Positions 40,017 through 50,150 are shown, counted from the first letter of the stretch. The stretch: DNA of 64,000 bases from Kalmanozyma brasiliensis GHG001 (GCF_000497045.1 NW_015961988.1:434001-498000), one strand, 5' to 3'. Notes: generated from the letters alone by a model not told the origin. Program-made: numbers and translations.

Positions 40017-41129
40017 ATGGGTCGAAAGGCCGAGGTGCAGCGCATGCTGCTCACCAAGCTCATGGGACCCGAAGCCATGGGCGCACCCGCCGCCAACTTG
40101 CACTTCACCGATCCCAAGGTCTGTCGCAATTTCCTCTGCGGTACCTGTCCACACGACCTATTCGCCAACACCAAGGTCGATCTCGGCCCGTGTCCCAAAT
40201 CACATACGCCCAAGTACAAGGACGAATACCGCAAAGCCCTCGCATCCGGCGAGCGGTTCCCCGACTTCGAGCGCGAGCACGAGCACAACATCTTCGCCTT
40301 CATCTCGGACATCGATCGCAAGATCGCCGCCAACAAGCGTCGACTGGAACAGACGCCCGAGGAGTTGGCCAAGTTTGCCAATATGAACCGGGAGATCACC
40401 GAGATCGAGACGGCGCTCGCGGCGGTCATGGCCGAAGTGGAAGCCCTCGGTGAACAGGGGCAGATCGAAGAGTCGCTAGCCGAGCTCGCCAAAGCCGACG
40501 CATTGAAGGAAGAGAAGGAGCAGAAGGAGAAGGAGCTGCACAACGCACAGGAGAACTCGGGCGCCAGCGGTCACCAGAAGTTGCGGGTGTGCGATGTCTG
40601 CGGTGCCTACCTGAGCACGTTGGATTCGGACCGAAGGTTGGCGGACCACTTCGGAGGAAAGATGCACCTGGGGTATTTCAGGTTGAGGGAGATGATCGGC
40701 GAGTTTGATGAGAGGAGACGTAACCCGAATGCACCACCGATGGGAATGCCTGCAGGTTTGGCGGGAGCAGCACAGCAGAGCAACGGAAGCGCCAATGGTC
40801 GATCTGGACCGTCACAGCCAGCAGCATCGACAGCACTCGCAGGACAGCACAGCGGCTCGGGACACAGCTCGTCCATGTCGCAGAGGGACCACGAACGCGA
40901 GCGAGACTTTGAACGGGAGAGGGAACGCAGAGACCGGGAGCGCAAGGAGAGTCGCGAACAGCGTGCGGTCGCCGACACGGAAGATGAAGGAAAGCGTGGT
41001 GGCGGCGAGGAGGGCGAAGTCAAGGAAGAAGATGGCGAGATCCTTTCGGACTACAAGCCAAATCCAAGACCACCCATTCAGGTCAAGGACGAAGATCGAA
41101 AGCGAAGTCGGTCACCGTCGGGGAGGTAG
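40017..41129 (+). CDS. LUC7: LUC7-like U1 snRNP protein
   Basis: 370 residues from the ATG at 40017 (MGRKAEVQRMLLTKLMG). LUC7 signature stretches include NLHFTDPKVCRNFLCGTCPHDLF (first CCCH-type finger), DLGPCPKSHTPKYKDEY, a coiled coil (ITEIETALAAVMAEVEALGE) and the second, C2H2-type finger in RVCDVCGAYLSTLDSDRRLADHF with KMHLGYFRLR. The C-terminus is RE/RS-rich (RDHERERDFERERERRDRER), as in the LUC7L proteins of metazoa and many fungi. Luc7 stabilises U1 snRNP at the 5' splice site and influences donor choice. It starts divergently from JJJ1 and converges on the FKBP gene. Confidence 0.95.
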   Translation: MGRKAEVQRMLLTKLMGPEAMGAPAANLHFTDPKVCRNFLCGTCPHDLFANTKVDLGPCPKSHTPKYKDEYRKALASGERFPDFEREHEHNIFAFISDIDRKIAANKRRLEQTPEELAKFANMNREITEIETALAAVMAEVEALGEQGQIEESLAELAKADALKEEKEQKEKELHNAQENSGASGHQKLRVCDVCGAYLSTLDSDRRLADHFGGKMHLGYFRLREMIGEFDERRRNPNAPPMGMPAGLAGAAQQSNGSANGRSGPSQPAASTALAGQHSGSGHSSSMSQRDHERERDFERERERRDRERKESREQRAVADTEDEGKRGGGEEGEVKEEDGEILSDYKPNPRPPIQVKDEDRKRSRSPSGR

Positions 41130-41494
41130 CTGGCGCACAGCACTCAGGCTTTCCGACTCGGAAACGCGCTCAAGAGCCACTTTGAGGGCTGCTTGCCGCA
41201 ACCATCTGTACTTGTAGCCTTCACGAGACAATCGATCTCATCATTCACCACACATTACCGCCGTATTGCTTTCAAGATCGCTTCGATAGTCTGAGCTGCT
41301 TCTGGCTCAAATCGTTGTTTCTTGACGATGCGAGGACGCCCAACTCCTTTTCGCGGAAATGTGTTCCGGTGGAAGGAAAGCAAGCACACGGCGGCATGAA
41401 AAGGCGGATGATAAGATAAAATTAAACTCGATGAAAGCGGCTATGACGACGATCTAGTATCGTCGACAGATCTTTTGCGCTTTGGCTTGCGACT
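41130..41494. other. Convergent 3' gap LUC7 / nucleolar FKBP
   Basis: 365 bp between convergent stops. An A-rich patch (about 41410-41430, ATAAGATAAAATTAAAC) could belong to poly(A) signals of either gene. No gene. Confidence 0.5.
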
Positions 41495-42634
41495 CTACTT
41501 GATCTCGACAAGCTTGACGTCGAACATGAGCGTCGAGTTAGCAGGGATACCGGGCAGCTTCTGGTTGCCGTAAGCGAGCTTTGCCGGGCAAGTCAGACGA
41601 CGCTCAGCGCCAACCTTCATGCCCTTGACGCCCTCGTCCCAGCCCTTGATCACCTCGCCCTTGCCGAGCTTGAAGTAGAACGGCTTACCGCTGGTGCACT
41701 GATCAAAGACCTTGCCGTTGGTGAGCTTGCCTACGTAGCGCATGCCCACCTTCTGGCCAGGCTTGCAAGGCGCTCCTGTACCGGCGCTCTTCTCCTCGAT
41801 GATGAGACCGGAGGGGAGCTTGGTGGTGGTCATCTTAGATGCTGGCTTGTCGGCGGCGGTCTTCTTCTCGACGGTGGCTGCTGGCGACTTGACGTCCTTG
41901 GGGGTCTTGGTCTGCTTGTCGGCCTTGGCGTCGGCGACCTTGGTGGGTGTCGAAGTGGCCGAGGCGGTCGGAGCGGCGGCGGCATCCGCCTTGAGCTTCT
42001 TGACGGGGGTCTCCTTGGCAGGCTTTTCCGCAACACGCTTCTTTGATTCGGCGACTGGCGCAGCTGCGATCGCCTTCTTGGGCTTCGACTCAACGAGCTC
42101 CTCGAAACGGGCAGGGTCCTCCATGTCTTCATCGTCGTCCTCCTCGTCATCGTCCGAATCAAAGTCGTCCGAGTCGAGATCGTACATGCCCTCGTCGTCC
42201 GAGTCGTCCGAGTAGAGCTCGCTGTCGGAAGGCTCCTGGTCGAAAAAGTCGGGTGGTGCGACATAGTTGCCTACGAGATCAACAGGCGCGTCACCGGTGA
42301 TGGAGAAGCCAATAAGCTCCTCCTGGCAGAACTGCAGGTCGACGACGGCGTGGTCCTTGTTGCTACCGTTGAGACTGCAGAGCGTGTAGACCTTCTCCTC
42401 GATCTCATCCTCGTCCTCGGGGTTCTTCTCCTCGTCAGCATCCTCGTCCTCGTCGTAGTCCTCCTCGAAGCCAGGGACGTGGGTGTAGTGGATCTTGACG
42501 AGCGTCTTTGTGTTTGACTTTGGGGCGTCGGCGTACGAGACGTTGGTGATCTTGAAGTCGCGCGAGACGTCCATCCTGTGGATCTTGCCCGGAACGAGCT
42601 TGAGGCCGAAGAAGCCGATTGGTGTAGCAGCCAT
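41495..42634 (-). CDS. FPR4: Nucleolar FKBP-type peptidyl-prolyl isomerase (FPR3/FPR4-like)
   Basis: 379 residues from the ATG at 42632-42634. The N-terminal domain ([19 protein letters not shown]... [28 protein letters not shown]) is the nucleoplasmin-like fold of fungal nucleolar FKBPs, interrupted by an acidic run. A second long Asp/Glu tract (about 150-185) and a Lys/Ala-rich linker follow. The last 105 residues are a complete FKBP domain ([52 protein letters not shown]). The yeast relatives act on histones and at the rDNA as chaperone and proline isomerase. Fpr3 and Fpr4 arose by duplication in yeast, so the symbol marks the family, not one-to-one orthology. Confidence 0.92.
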   Translation of the reverse strand: MAATPIGFFGLKLVPGKIHRMDVSRDFKITNVSYADAPKSNTKTLVKIHYTHVPGFEEDYDEDEDADEEKNPEDEDEIEEKVYTLCSLNGSNKDHAVVDLQFCQEELIGFSITGDAPVDLVGNYVAPPDFFDQEPSDSELYSDDSDDEGMYDLDSDDFDSDDDEEDDDEDMEDPARFEELVESKPKKAIAAAPVAESKKRVAEKPAKETPVKKLKADAAAAPTASATSTPTKVADAKADKQTKTPKDVKSPAATVEKKTAADKPASKMTTTKLPSGLIIEEKSAGTGAPCKPGQKVGMRYVGKLTNGKVFDQCTSGKPFYFKLGKGEVIKGWDEGVKGMKVGAERRLTCPAKLAYGNQKLPGIPANSTLMFDVKLVEIK

Positions 42635-42929
42635 GTTGTCTAGTTCCGATTGCGAGTATTGGTTGCAAATGGTGGTGTCTTGCAAAGATTGGGTGAGAGC
42701 CAAGTGGCACTCTATCAGCTGGCGGCGCTTGATAAAATTTCTTCTGCACGTCGGCGGCTTCTTCCAAAAATCTGGCTGAGATGTTGGAAATTTGCGACAA
42801 GACTTCGGATCACGGAACAGCGCGCTCCACATTATTTTTGGCAGCGAGTGCCGTTGCACCCTGCATTCTGCTCCTTGTCTTCCACCATCCTTGCGCACGC
42901 TCTCAGAGCTCGCCCAACACGTCGCAGCC
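42635..42929. promoter_or_regulatory. Divergent promoter nucleolar FKBP / DIB1
   Basis: 295 bp between divergent ATGs; no gene. The middle (ATAAAATTTCTTC, TTATTTTTGGC) is relatively AT-rich. Confidence 0.45.
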
Positions 42930-43440
42930 ATGTCCTACTTCCTACCGCATCTGCCTACGGGATGGCACGTGGACCAAGCCATCCTCTCAGAAGAGGATCG
43001 CGTGGTCATTCTCCGCTTTGGTCACGACACCGACCCGGTGTGCATGGAAATGGACGAAACGCTTTACAAGGTCTCGACAGCAGTACAGAACTTTGCCGTC
43101 ATCTACCTGGTCGACATCACGCAGGTGCCGGACTTCAACAAGATGTACGAGCTGTACGATGCCTGCTCGACCATGTTCTTCTATCGCAACAAGCACATCA
43201 TGATCGATCTCGGGACGGGCAATAACAACAAGATCAACTGGGCCATCACGGATCGGCAGGAGCTGATTGATATCGTCGAGGTGGTGTACAGGGGGGCGAG
43301 CAAGGGTCGCGGTCTGGTCATCAGTCCGAAAGGTGAGTCGATTCATGCCACGCATGCGGTGGAGAATACGTTTGCTGACCCTGTCAATGACATGCTGATA
43401 CTTTTGACGCACAGATTACTCGACAAGACAGCAATACTAG
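42930..43440 (+). CDS. DIB1: DIB1/Dim1 U5 snRNP 15-kDa thioredoxin-fold protein
   Basis: Two exons, 42930-43332 and 43415-43440, with an 82-nt intron (GTGAGT...CGCACAG). The spliced protein has 142 residues, the same length as human TXNL4A. It reads [19 protein letters not shown] through [19 protein letters not shown] and [18 protein letters not shown] to the tail DYSTRQQY supplied by exon 2. Without splicing, the frame would run into an unrelated 100-residue tail. Dib1 is an essential tri-snRNP protein that blocks premature spliceosome activation. The short terminal exon encoding the conserved tail decides the gene model. Confidence 0.97.
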
Positions 43441-43683
43441 ATCGTATCAGGCCGAGACTACAACTATACCCCTGCCTTTCTCGAAAGACAGACCTTCAAC
43501 ACACTGTACTTCTACTCAGTCGCAACAACCTTCTTGCTCGCAACGTACAAGCGCCCGCTTTGATTGCTTCAATCAAGACGAAGCGGAGATGCGCTAGCAA
43601 GAAACAACAGATAGGGATACATGTTGGATGAACACGGGCTTGGACCTTGGAGCTGCAAGAGGCTGGTTAGCCGAAGGGAGCGC

Positions 43684-44124
43684 CTACTCGCTGGTAAGGG
43701 GGCGACGACCGTCAGCGTAAAGAGGATACTCTTGGTCCAGCTCTTCGCAGATCAGCTGAGCGGCGATGGCGGCATTGTACTGCCCCTGGCGAGAGAGGCG
43801 CTTCAAAGCCTGGGAGAGCTTGAGAAGAGGTGCTTCGCCAATCTCTCGAAGGAGAGAGTCGAGGTTGAGGGGCTTTGTCTCCTCTTCTTTTGTGGTCTGG
43901 CCGTTATCGAGCTTCTCCTTCTCATCGATAACCTCCTTCATCAATCTGAAGCGCACGGTCGGCTTGAGGCGGGTCTTGAGGGCCGCGAAGGTCTTGAAAG
44001 CTTCAACGAGTTCCGCGTCGTCAGCCTGCATCAGGTCCTCGTGCGCGTCTCGGATTTCCTTCCACACAGCGGCGTCATTGTCGCCTGCGTCGGGAGCCGA
44101 AGCTGCGTCCTGGCTGGTATTCAT
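43684..44124 (-). CDS. Small hypothetical protein, 146 residues
   Basis: The ATG is at 44122-44124 (MNTSQDAASAPDAGDN). The product is acidic and predicted mostly helical: VWKEIRDAHEDLMQADDAELV, TFAALKTRLKPTVRFRLMKE, LDSLLREIGEAPLLKLSQAL, YNAAIAAQLICEELDQEYPL. It has one cysteine, no signal peptide and no membrane segment. I do not recognise a family. The regular amphipathic helices and absence of low complexity favour a genuine gene over a chance frame. It converges on DIB1 with a gap of about 240 bp. Confidence 0.65.
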   Translation of the reverse strand: MNTSQDAASAPDAGDNDAAVWKEIRDAHEDLMQADDAELVEAFKTFAALKTRLKPTVRFRLMKEVIDEKEKLDNGQTTKEEETKPLNLDSLLREIGEAPLLKLSQALKRLSRQGQYNAAIAAQLICEELDQEYPLYADGRRPLTSE

Positions 44125-44977
44125 GTTGAATGAAGGATTGGTGAAGACCTCAGAGGTTCAATGACAGATGCGAGAGGCTCAACGGTAGAAGTGAGAAGCT
44201 CGAAGAGGGAAGTAAGAGGACTGTTGGATGAGACGAGAGATGTGGTAGGCTTTGAGAGTGGTTTGATCAGACGGAGTGATGCTAGCAGACGGCTGAGTCA
44301 AGGGCTGAGTCGATTGCGCGTTGGCCAGTCTCCTCTCGTCAATCGAGCTTCAGCTCAAGCTTCGAATGAGTGCTGCGCAGCATCTTGTACGGAGATGCTG
44401 CGCTGTGACTAGACGAACTGGCAGAGAAGAGGCCCAAGCTTCGGGTGGAATTGCTTGTTAGAATTTCATCTTTTCGTGGCTGGAGACGGCGATGCGAGCT
44501 TTCTTCTGATGGCAGCTGTTGAAGCGTGACGAGGTGGAAATATTAAGCATCATGCAGGATATGGGCGTGTCGAGCCTCAGAAGCTGATTCAAATCGGACG
44601 TGATACGCTCCCAATTTTGAGCGTCTTTTCAAGACGGGTAAGACAAGGTCAAGATGGGGCATCGGCCGTCGGGTCAAAGACGCTGAGTGCGAGCGCGATG
44701 ATGCAGCCACCCTCTCTGCCAGCAACCACCATCTCACTGACGCTGGGCGGGCAAGACTCGACGGCGACGTTCAGAAGACTGTCTGCATTCCTCGGCACGC
44801 TCAGGCCCGTCACACGACTCGCATCGTTTACACATCGCTAAGCCTTCACCACAACCGCTCCTTTCGAAAGTCTCTGGCACTCGCAGCAAAGGAACAGCAA
44901 GCCACATCGAACACCCCGTCCATCACCACCACCTTCGACTAGCGCTGATACTCGCCTCCACCGCCCCCCCATTCGTC
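44125..44977. promoter_or_regulatory. Divergent promoter, 146-residue hypothetical / IES4-like
   Basis: 853 bp. A frame at 44161-44412 (+) starts with ATG but is Arg/Ser-rich with no family features and is likely chance. The last 120 bp are pyrimidine-rich leader before the ATG at 44978. Confidence 0.45.
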
Positions 44978-46390
44978 ATGGTCAAGGTCAAGTTGAGAGT
45001 GCCACTCTCGTCTGCTCCACGCGAGGCGGCCTCTTCTCCGCTCGCCAATCCGCTTCGCAGTGCACCCGACTACTCGGACGACGAGGAACCCACCACACCG
45101 CGCCGCGACGGCGCTACTCCAGACGATACCGCCGACCTTGACAACTCGGACGCCGAAGAGCTCGAAGACGACGAGGACGAAGACCCAGAAGCCGACGAAC
45201 TCGACGAGCTGGACGAGCTCGAAGGTGACGACGATGCGTCCTCCAAACCCGCTGATGCTTCGGCAAAGCGCAGAAGCATCACGCTCAAACGTCCGTCCAA
45301 AAGTGGGCCCAACTCGTCCGCCTCTCCCTCCGCTGAGGGCTCCACAAGCCCGCATCTCGGCGCCAAGGTGGTGAAGCGAAGCAGCCTCGCTCGCACTGCA
45401 CAATTGCAGGCCATGTCCGTGGAAGAGCTCGACGCGTTGCCAGCAGCAAAGAGGAGAAAGACGGCTAAAGCGCGAGGCGCCGCTGGACCAGGCAGAGGAT
45501 GGAGAAAGGGGCTGACCAAGGGTCAAAAGCCAGTGTACGAGCTTCCAGCTTCAGAAAGGACACCTGCGACCTTTGGCAACACTGCCAACGCGCGCTCGTC
45601 GCCTGTCGCGCCTACAGCAGTGAAGGCAGAGACACCGACGCCGATCCTACCCAAGCCGAGACCTATCTCGATTGCGGCGGTAGGCGAGTCGAGCAGACCT
45701 TCAACATCTGCACCCCACAGAAGCAGTGCACCGTCCGGCGCTAGTGTTCCAGTATCGTCGATCAAGATCATCTCGGGACCCGGAGGGCAGACATTCACAG
45801 GCGATCTCAACGCCAAAGCTGGCACAGCGAAGAACCCGGGCTTCCGCTATCCGCCTTTGCCCAGCTCTCGTGCTGGGCCACCTGTGCAGCCGATTGCTAG
45901 GATCCCGACAGCCTTCCAGGTGGTGATCCCGCTAGAGAGGAACGAGAGGCAGCCGAGGCGATGGCTGAGAGCCAAGAGGGAAGTTCTCAGCATGGGCGGT
46001 CGACCGTGGAGCATTCCCGTCTTTTACGGTGGGGAGGACAGGGGGTATGAGAAGAAGGCTGATGCGCCTGCTCCCACTGCGACCGGTACGACAGCAGCTG
46101 GGGGTGCAGAGAAGGTCGTGGCCAAGGCAAGCACGCCGTCTGCTGTGCTGCCCACAACATCAGCACCAGCTCCGGCGGCAGCAGCAGCAACGACGACCAA
46201 GACCGTCTCTCCTGCACCGAGCACCCCCACACCAACCGCGCAAGGCACTGCCACTACAACGACGAGCCTGCCCAAGCCAACAGGAGGAGCGGGCAGCTCA
46301 CCTCTCCCGCCACCCAAGCATCTCAATGGCTTGCAGGCCGAGACCAATTGGCGCGGTCAGTCGCCTGCGTTCCTGTTCGGAGGGCGATAA
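44978..46390 (+). CDS. IES4: Probable INO80 complex subunit Ies4-like nuclear protein
   Basis: 470 residues, single exon. It starts MVKVKLRVPLSSAPRE, then a very acidic region (about 30-85), a KAKR-type basic patch (AAKRRKTAKARG) and GPGRGWRKGLTKGQKP. The only globular-looking block is near 290-350: FQVVIPLERNERQPRRWLR, then MGGRPWSIPVFYGG. A Trp-containing basic motif followed by a G...W/P..P segment resembles the Ies4 core as I remember it, and the acidic/basic layout fits a chromatin protein. The C-terminus is Ala/Pro/Thr low complexity. The assignment is tentative; the alternative is a basidiomycete-specific nuclear protein. The INO80 role is therefore an inference. Confidence 0.55.
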   Translation: MVKVKLRVPLSSAPREAASSPLANPLRSAPDYSDDEEPTTPRRDGATPDDTADLDNSDAEELEDDEDEDPEADELDELDELEGDDDASSKPADASAKRRSITLKRPSKSGPNSSASPSAEGSTSPHLGAKVVKRSSLARTAQLQAMSVEELDALPAAKRRKTAKARGAAGPGRGWRKGLTKGQKPVYELPASERTPATFGNTANARSSPVAPTAVKAETPTPILPKPRPISIAAVGESSRPSTSAPHRSSAPSGASVPVSSIKIISGPGGQTFTGDLNAKAGTAKNPGFRYPPLPSSRAGPPVQPIARIPTAFQVVIPLERNERQPRRWLRAKREVLSMGGRPWSIPVFYGGEDRGYEKKADAPAPTATGTTAAGGAEKVVAKASTPSAVLPTTSAPAPAAAAATTTKTVSPAPSTPTPTAQGTATTTTSLPKPTGGAGSSPLPPPKHLNGLQAETNWRGQSPAFLFGGR

Positions 46391-46539
46391 GCCGAAGGAT
46401 AACGCAGACACACCTTCCTTTAACACCGGCATTGTAGCTCTGCGTGCCAATCTTATCGTCCACATCATCAGCAACGTGTGGACAGGGTGAATGACGAATG
46501 AGATTGCGGCTGCTCAAAGAAATCCTGAGAGAGAGCCCG

Positions 46540-47736
46540 CTACCCCATCATCATACTGATATCCTCGGGCGGGTACTTTGTCTGTGCAAACGTCATCAGC
46601 CGCTTCAAGCTCTGGATGTACTTCCTGCTGACCTCGTCGTTGAGCACGTGAGCCACGTTGCTGCTGAAAATCTTCTCTCTCCCGCTCCTCTCGTGGATAC
46701 CCACCATCGTGACCCCGATAGGCCAGGGGGCATTCCCGATGCTGAGCTGCAGATACGAGTCGTTCGCATCTCTGTACCTTCTCCTCTGCATGAAGTGTAC
46801 GATCTCGGCGATGCGCATCAGCACATCCGGTGTGAGGGACCGTTTGCGTAGTTTCTTGAAGAGCGGCTTGAGGTAGTCGGCGGATTGCACCTGGGTGGCG
46901 GCGGCAAGCTTGCCCTGCATTGTGTGCTTGACCGAGTCGGGGCGGGTCGAGAGCGTGTCGGCCCATTCTTGGAGTAGACCTTTGAGGGTGTAGTAGATGA
47001 TGGGGTAGACGCGGTCGATGTCGGTCTTGATGAGGCCGAGGTCGAGGACGCTGTCCATGCCCACGCCTTGCCGAGAAGTGGGTTTGGTGTCTGCTGCATC
47101 GTCGACCTTTGCTTCTGCGTCCTCCGGTGCTGATGCTTCGATATCGCCGAGTGCGGTCTTTGTCGCCTCATCCTGCTGCAATCCGTCCAGTCTCGCCTGT
47201 TCCGCCTTGCCCTTGCTCGCCGCATTGCGCTTCTCTAACAGCTCCAGCGCCGTCGCGCTCTCCGCGCTCTGCAATGCCGTACGAAAGTCGTTCTGACCCA
47301 GCACACCTCCTCCCTTCTCCTCGATCAGCTCGAGTGCTCTCAAGCGCAGTCGGCGCTCTTTATCTGTTTCGCCGAACAGCCGGATGGGTTCGCCCTTGGC
47401 CCGCAATCGACGCACAGCCTCATCGTTGGACACGTTGAACTTTTCCCGTTCCACCTCGCCTGCTGCCGTCTCCAGCACCGCTCTGGTTGCCGAATTCAGC
47501 CCAGATGGTCCTGGACTTGATGGGGACGGTGCATCTGACTGACTCGGTTTGAATCGCTTGTTCGACGTGGATGAGGACGACGGTGACGCGGATCGCTCCT
47601 GTTCTCGCAGCTTTTCGATGTCGCCTCTGCGCATGTACTTCGATGGCGGCGCAGCAGCGGCCGAGGTGCTCGCTGAAGACGATGCGACCTCGCTCGCCTT
47701 GCGCTTGTTGGCGATCTCTGCCTTGAGAAAGTCCAT
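46540..47736 (-). CDS. PRP18: Pre-mRNA-splicing factor 18
   Basis: 398 residues from the ATG at 47734-47736 (MDFLKAEIANKRKAS). The N-terminal part includes the short PSF/PRP4-like motif VRRLRAKGEPIRLFGETDKE. After a variable linker comes the Prp18 helical domain (LIKTDIDRVYPIIYYTLKGLL, QSADYLKPLFKKLRKRSL, MRIAEIVHFMQRRRYRDANDSY). The conserved loop YLQLSIGNAPWPIGVTMVGI and IHERSGREKIFSSNVAHV are present, the most conserved stretch of the family. Prp18 acts with Slu7 in the second catalytic step of splicing, helping 3' splice site use. It converges on the Ies4-like gene (149-bp gap) and diverges from COX12. Confidence 0.95.
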   Translation of the reverse strand: MDFLKAEIANKRKASEVASSSASTSAAAAPPSKYMRRGDIEKLREQERSASPSSSSTSNKRFKPSQSDAPSPSSPGPSGLNSATRAVLETAAGEVEREKFNVSNDEAVRRLRAKGEPIRLFGETDKERRLRLRALELIEEKGGGVLGQNDFRTALQSAESATALELLEKRNAASKGKAEQARLDGLQQDEATKTALGDIEASAPEDAEAKVDDAADTKPTSRQGVGMDSVLDLGLIKTDIDRVYPIIYYTLKGLLQEWADTLSTRPDSVKHTMQGKLAAATQVQSADYLKPLFKKLRKRSLTPDVLMRIAEIVHFMQRRRYRDANDSYLQLSIGNAPWPIGVTMVGIHERSGREKIFSSNVAHVLNDEVSRKYIQSLKRLMTFAQTKYPPEDISMMMG

Positions 47737-48095
47737 GACGTGCAAGCTAGTCCGAGGATGAAGACGGAGGAAGCAGCGGTGGAAGGATCGGGAATGCAGA
47801 GCCAAAAGTTCAGGGTCCAGGCCGAAGTGGAGCCTGCGAAAATCCAGGCTGTGTTAGAGCTCCTTCTGCCCCCTCTTGGCTGCAAATCGACTCGGAACCG
47901 ATCTAGCTTCACCCGTGCGTAGGCGTGAAAAATCCGACATCTGCCGTTTGGCGAGAAGGAACAGCTGCGCGGAATCGAGATCAGCAAAGCTCCCTTAGCC
48001 AAGCGGGGTGGGCCTGGTCGCCATCGTCATCGACGCCCAACTTCACCGTTGCTAACCACCACATCGTGTCAAACCCACCCAACGAACTAGTCAAA
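47737..48095. promoter_or_regulatory. Divergent promoter PRP18 / COX12
   Basis: 359 bp between divergent ATGs; no gene seen. Confidence 0.5.
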
Positions 48096-49169
48096 ATGTC
48101 CGACGCCGGCGAGCAAAAGTCCTTCACCCTTCAAACCGCCTCGTTCGACGCGCGTTTCCCCAACCAGAACCAGACCAAGCACTGCTGGCAAAAGTAAGTT
48201 CCGACCCTCAACCTCTTCCAATTGGCAAGGGATATGATGATCTCGCAAGCAAGAGTCGCTGACACAAAGTCTCGGCCTACAGCTACGTCGACTACTACCG
48301 ATGCGTCAACGCCAAGGGTGAGGAGTTTGTGCCCTGCAAGCAATTCTTCCGCGCCTACAACTCTTTGTGCCCCAACGAGTGGGTGAGTATCTTTTCGTCG
48401 ATGGAATTGGAAGGATCGGACGGCAGCTGTATCGGCACGAATGGAGGTTAGGACGCAGCACCCAGCTACATGAGTAGCCTTTCGACACACGAACACCCGG
48501 CTAGAAACCTTGTCAACTCCGGCTGGTCGCAGGAGCGGATGGCATCGATCCTGCAACACTCTCACGCCTGCAGCTTGGAAAGCAGTGCTCTCGGAACGGC
48601 ATCCATGTCGTCAAGAGGGCTTGCACCACCATGCACAGCGTCGCTGTGCGCCTAGTAGAAGCAAAGGAGTCCGCGAGGTTGCGCCGAAGTCAAGCAGCAC
48701 GCACAGACGAGGGCTGTCTATCCGCCGTCGCATAAGATTCGCTCGCATCTCGCACTGCGCAGCACTCGGACGGGCTCTGCTGTGCACGCCGCGATGTCGT
48801 ACAGTTCTCCAGCTGTCTCCTCGATCGAACAGCCGCCCCAAGCTCTCGGAATGTGATAGATTATGGCGAGCCGCATCTCCTATGCTGCGCGGCCCGGTCA
48901 TGCGCCTTCCACAGCTGCCTATCGACGATCATCACAGCAGCTGCAGGCGCCACCTCAACCTCGACGGCTGCAGCTAGTTGCAGTTTGCACCTCATCGATA
49001 CCGCCCTGCCGTCCCGTCCTTCCGCTGCTCCGTCCGGCGATGTTGTCCGTAACAGGTCGACCGGGAGCATCCCTGCTGACCCCCATATCCTTCTTCTCCA
49101 CACTCACAGATCGCCAAGTGGGACGAGCAACGAGAGAACAACAACTTCCCTGCCTCGCTTGAGCCTTAA
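48096..49169 (+). CDS. COX12: Cytochrome c oxidase subunit 6B (Cox12)
   Basis: Three exons: 48096-48193, 48283-48382 and 49110-49169. Introns are 89 nt (GTAAGT...CTACAG) and 727 nt (GTGAGT...TCACAG). The 85-residue product reads MSDAGEQKSFTLQTASFDAR through NYVDYYRCVNAKGEEFVPC to WDEQRENNNFPASLEP. It has the family's CX9C plus CX10C pair (C-WQNYVDYYR-C and C-KQFFRAYNSL-C), oxidised by the Mia40 pathway in the intermembrane space. Cox12 sits on the intermembrane face of complex IV. The 85-residue length is normal (yeast 83). The second intron is about nine times longer than the other introns seen here. The product was not visible as one open frame because the exons are short. Confidence 0.96.
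48383..49109 (+). other. Long second intron of COX12 (727 nt)
   Basis: The boundaries are fixed by the protein on both sides (PNEW|IAKWDEQ). The intron has no long coding-like frame of clear family origin and no snoRNA boxes I could trust. Reading into it gives a stop after 18 codons. Confidence 0.85.
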
Positions 49170-49426
49170 GCAGCTCCCCCACCATCCGCGCTTTGTTACA
49201 CACGCCATCTCTGCAATGCGAAGATAAACATTTCCATCTGCGCCCCGACTCACAAGTCGAGTGCTGTGCGACGCCGATATTGGGCTGGTTCTCAGGGGGT
49301 CGACGTTCAGGGTGCTTCAAGACACTCGGTGGTTTGCTCTGAGACGCCTTGTGATCATCCTCTGCATTGAGTGGGTGCGATCTCACGAGAGCTCTCTATA
49401 CATCTATACTACGTCTTCGCTCCAGT

Positions 49427-50074
49427 CTAAGCGCCAAACACTTTGAGTCGCTCCTCATTCTCCTTGTCCTCATTGTACTCCTTGGGCTTAGGCTCGTCCG
49501 TTTTGGCGCCGAATACCAACTCTGCGGTGAACTTCCAGTCCTCGGGCAACCCATACTTGCCCTTGACCTCCTTCTCGGTCAAGTTTCCGTAGTGCTGCAA
49601 ATTTGCGCCGTAGCCAGCGTTGGTCAGGGCGACCCAAGTGTTGGTCTGCGCAATGGCGCTGGCGTGCTGACTCCAGATGGGGAAGTTGTCTGCGTACTGC
49701 GGAATGTTTTTCTGTTGACCCTGGACGACGGATTGCGATTCGAAGAAGAGGATGGTGCCGAAAGCCGGTTTGAACAGGTCCAGCCGACCGACGGCGGATG
49801 AGACGGCTTTGTCGTCCCCTCCAGAGGACTTGATTGCGGAGGAGAGGGCGGTGGGAACGGTGGTCGACCAGTACTCGTCGTGCTCCGCACCGAGGAGGAG
49901 GACGAGACGAGGGGACTTGGAGTTGAAGGATGACGGAGACTCGCGCAGGATCTTGGAGAGGATCGTACGGATCTGGTCGGCGGTCAGGATCGAGGGGGTC
50001 TTGGCGAGGGTGTAGGTCGACCGACGTACCGCCAGGTGCGACAAGAACTGGCTAGCTTGCTGTGGGAGCGACAT
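49427..50074 (-). CDS. HBN1: Frm2/Hbn1-like nitroreductase-family protein
   Basis: 215 residues, single exon, about the length of the yeast proteins (193). Family landmarks are the N-terminal FLSHLAVRRSTYTLAK (the RRS/T-Y-L motif of the FMN-binding fold), SFNSKSPRLVLLLGAEHDEYW, FGTILFFESQSVVQGQQ, FPIWSQHASAIAQTNTWVAL and GANLQHYGN. Yeast Frm2 and Hbn1 are FMN-dependent and linked to oxidative-stress and fatty-acid signalling. Substrates are unknown. A TATA-like element lies about 70 bp upstream. No organelle signal is visible. It converges on COX12 with a gap of about 257 bp. Confidence 0.9.
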   Translation of the reverse strand: MSLPQQASQFLSHLAVRRSTYTLAKTPSILTADQIRTILSKILRESPSSFNSKSPRLVLLLGAEHDEYWSTTVPTALSSAIKSSGGDDKAVSSAVGRLDLFKPAFGTILFFESQSVVQGQQKNIPQYADNFPIWSQHASAIAQTNTWVALTNAGYGANLQHYGNLTEKEVKGKYGLPEDWKFTAELVFGAKTDEPKPKEYNEDKENEERLKVFGA

Positions 50075-50143
50075 CGTGGCTTCTTGGGCTGGATGATCAG
50101 GGTGAGGGTGAGGTCGCAGTCGACGAGTAGCTGATGAGGTGGA

Positions 50144-50150
50144 TTATATA
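50144..50150 (-). promoter_or_regulatory. TATA-like element upstream of HBN1
   Basis: TATATAA on the minus strand, about 70 bp before the HBN1 ATG, as expected for an inducible promoter. Confidence 0.5.

Noticed and set aside
48234..48262. ATGATGA and CTGA in COX12 intron 1, resembling C and D boxes of a snoRNA
   Set aside because: Only about 20 nt apart, too close for a C/D snoRNA; the CTGAC is better explained as the intron branch site.
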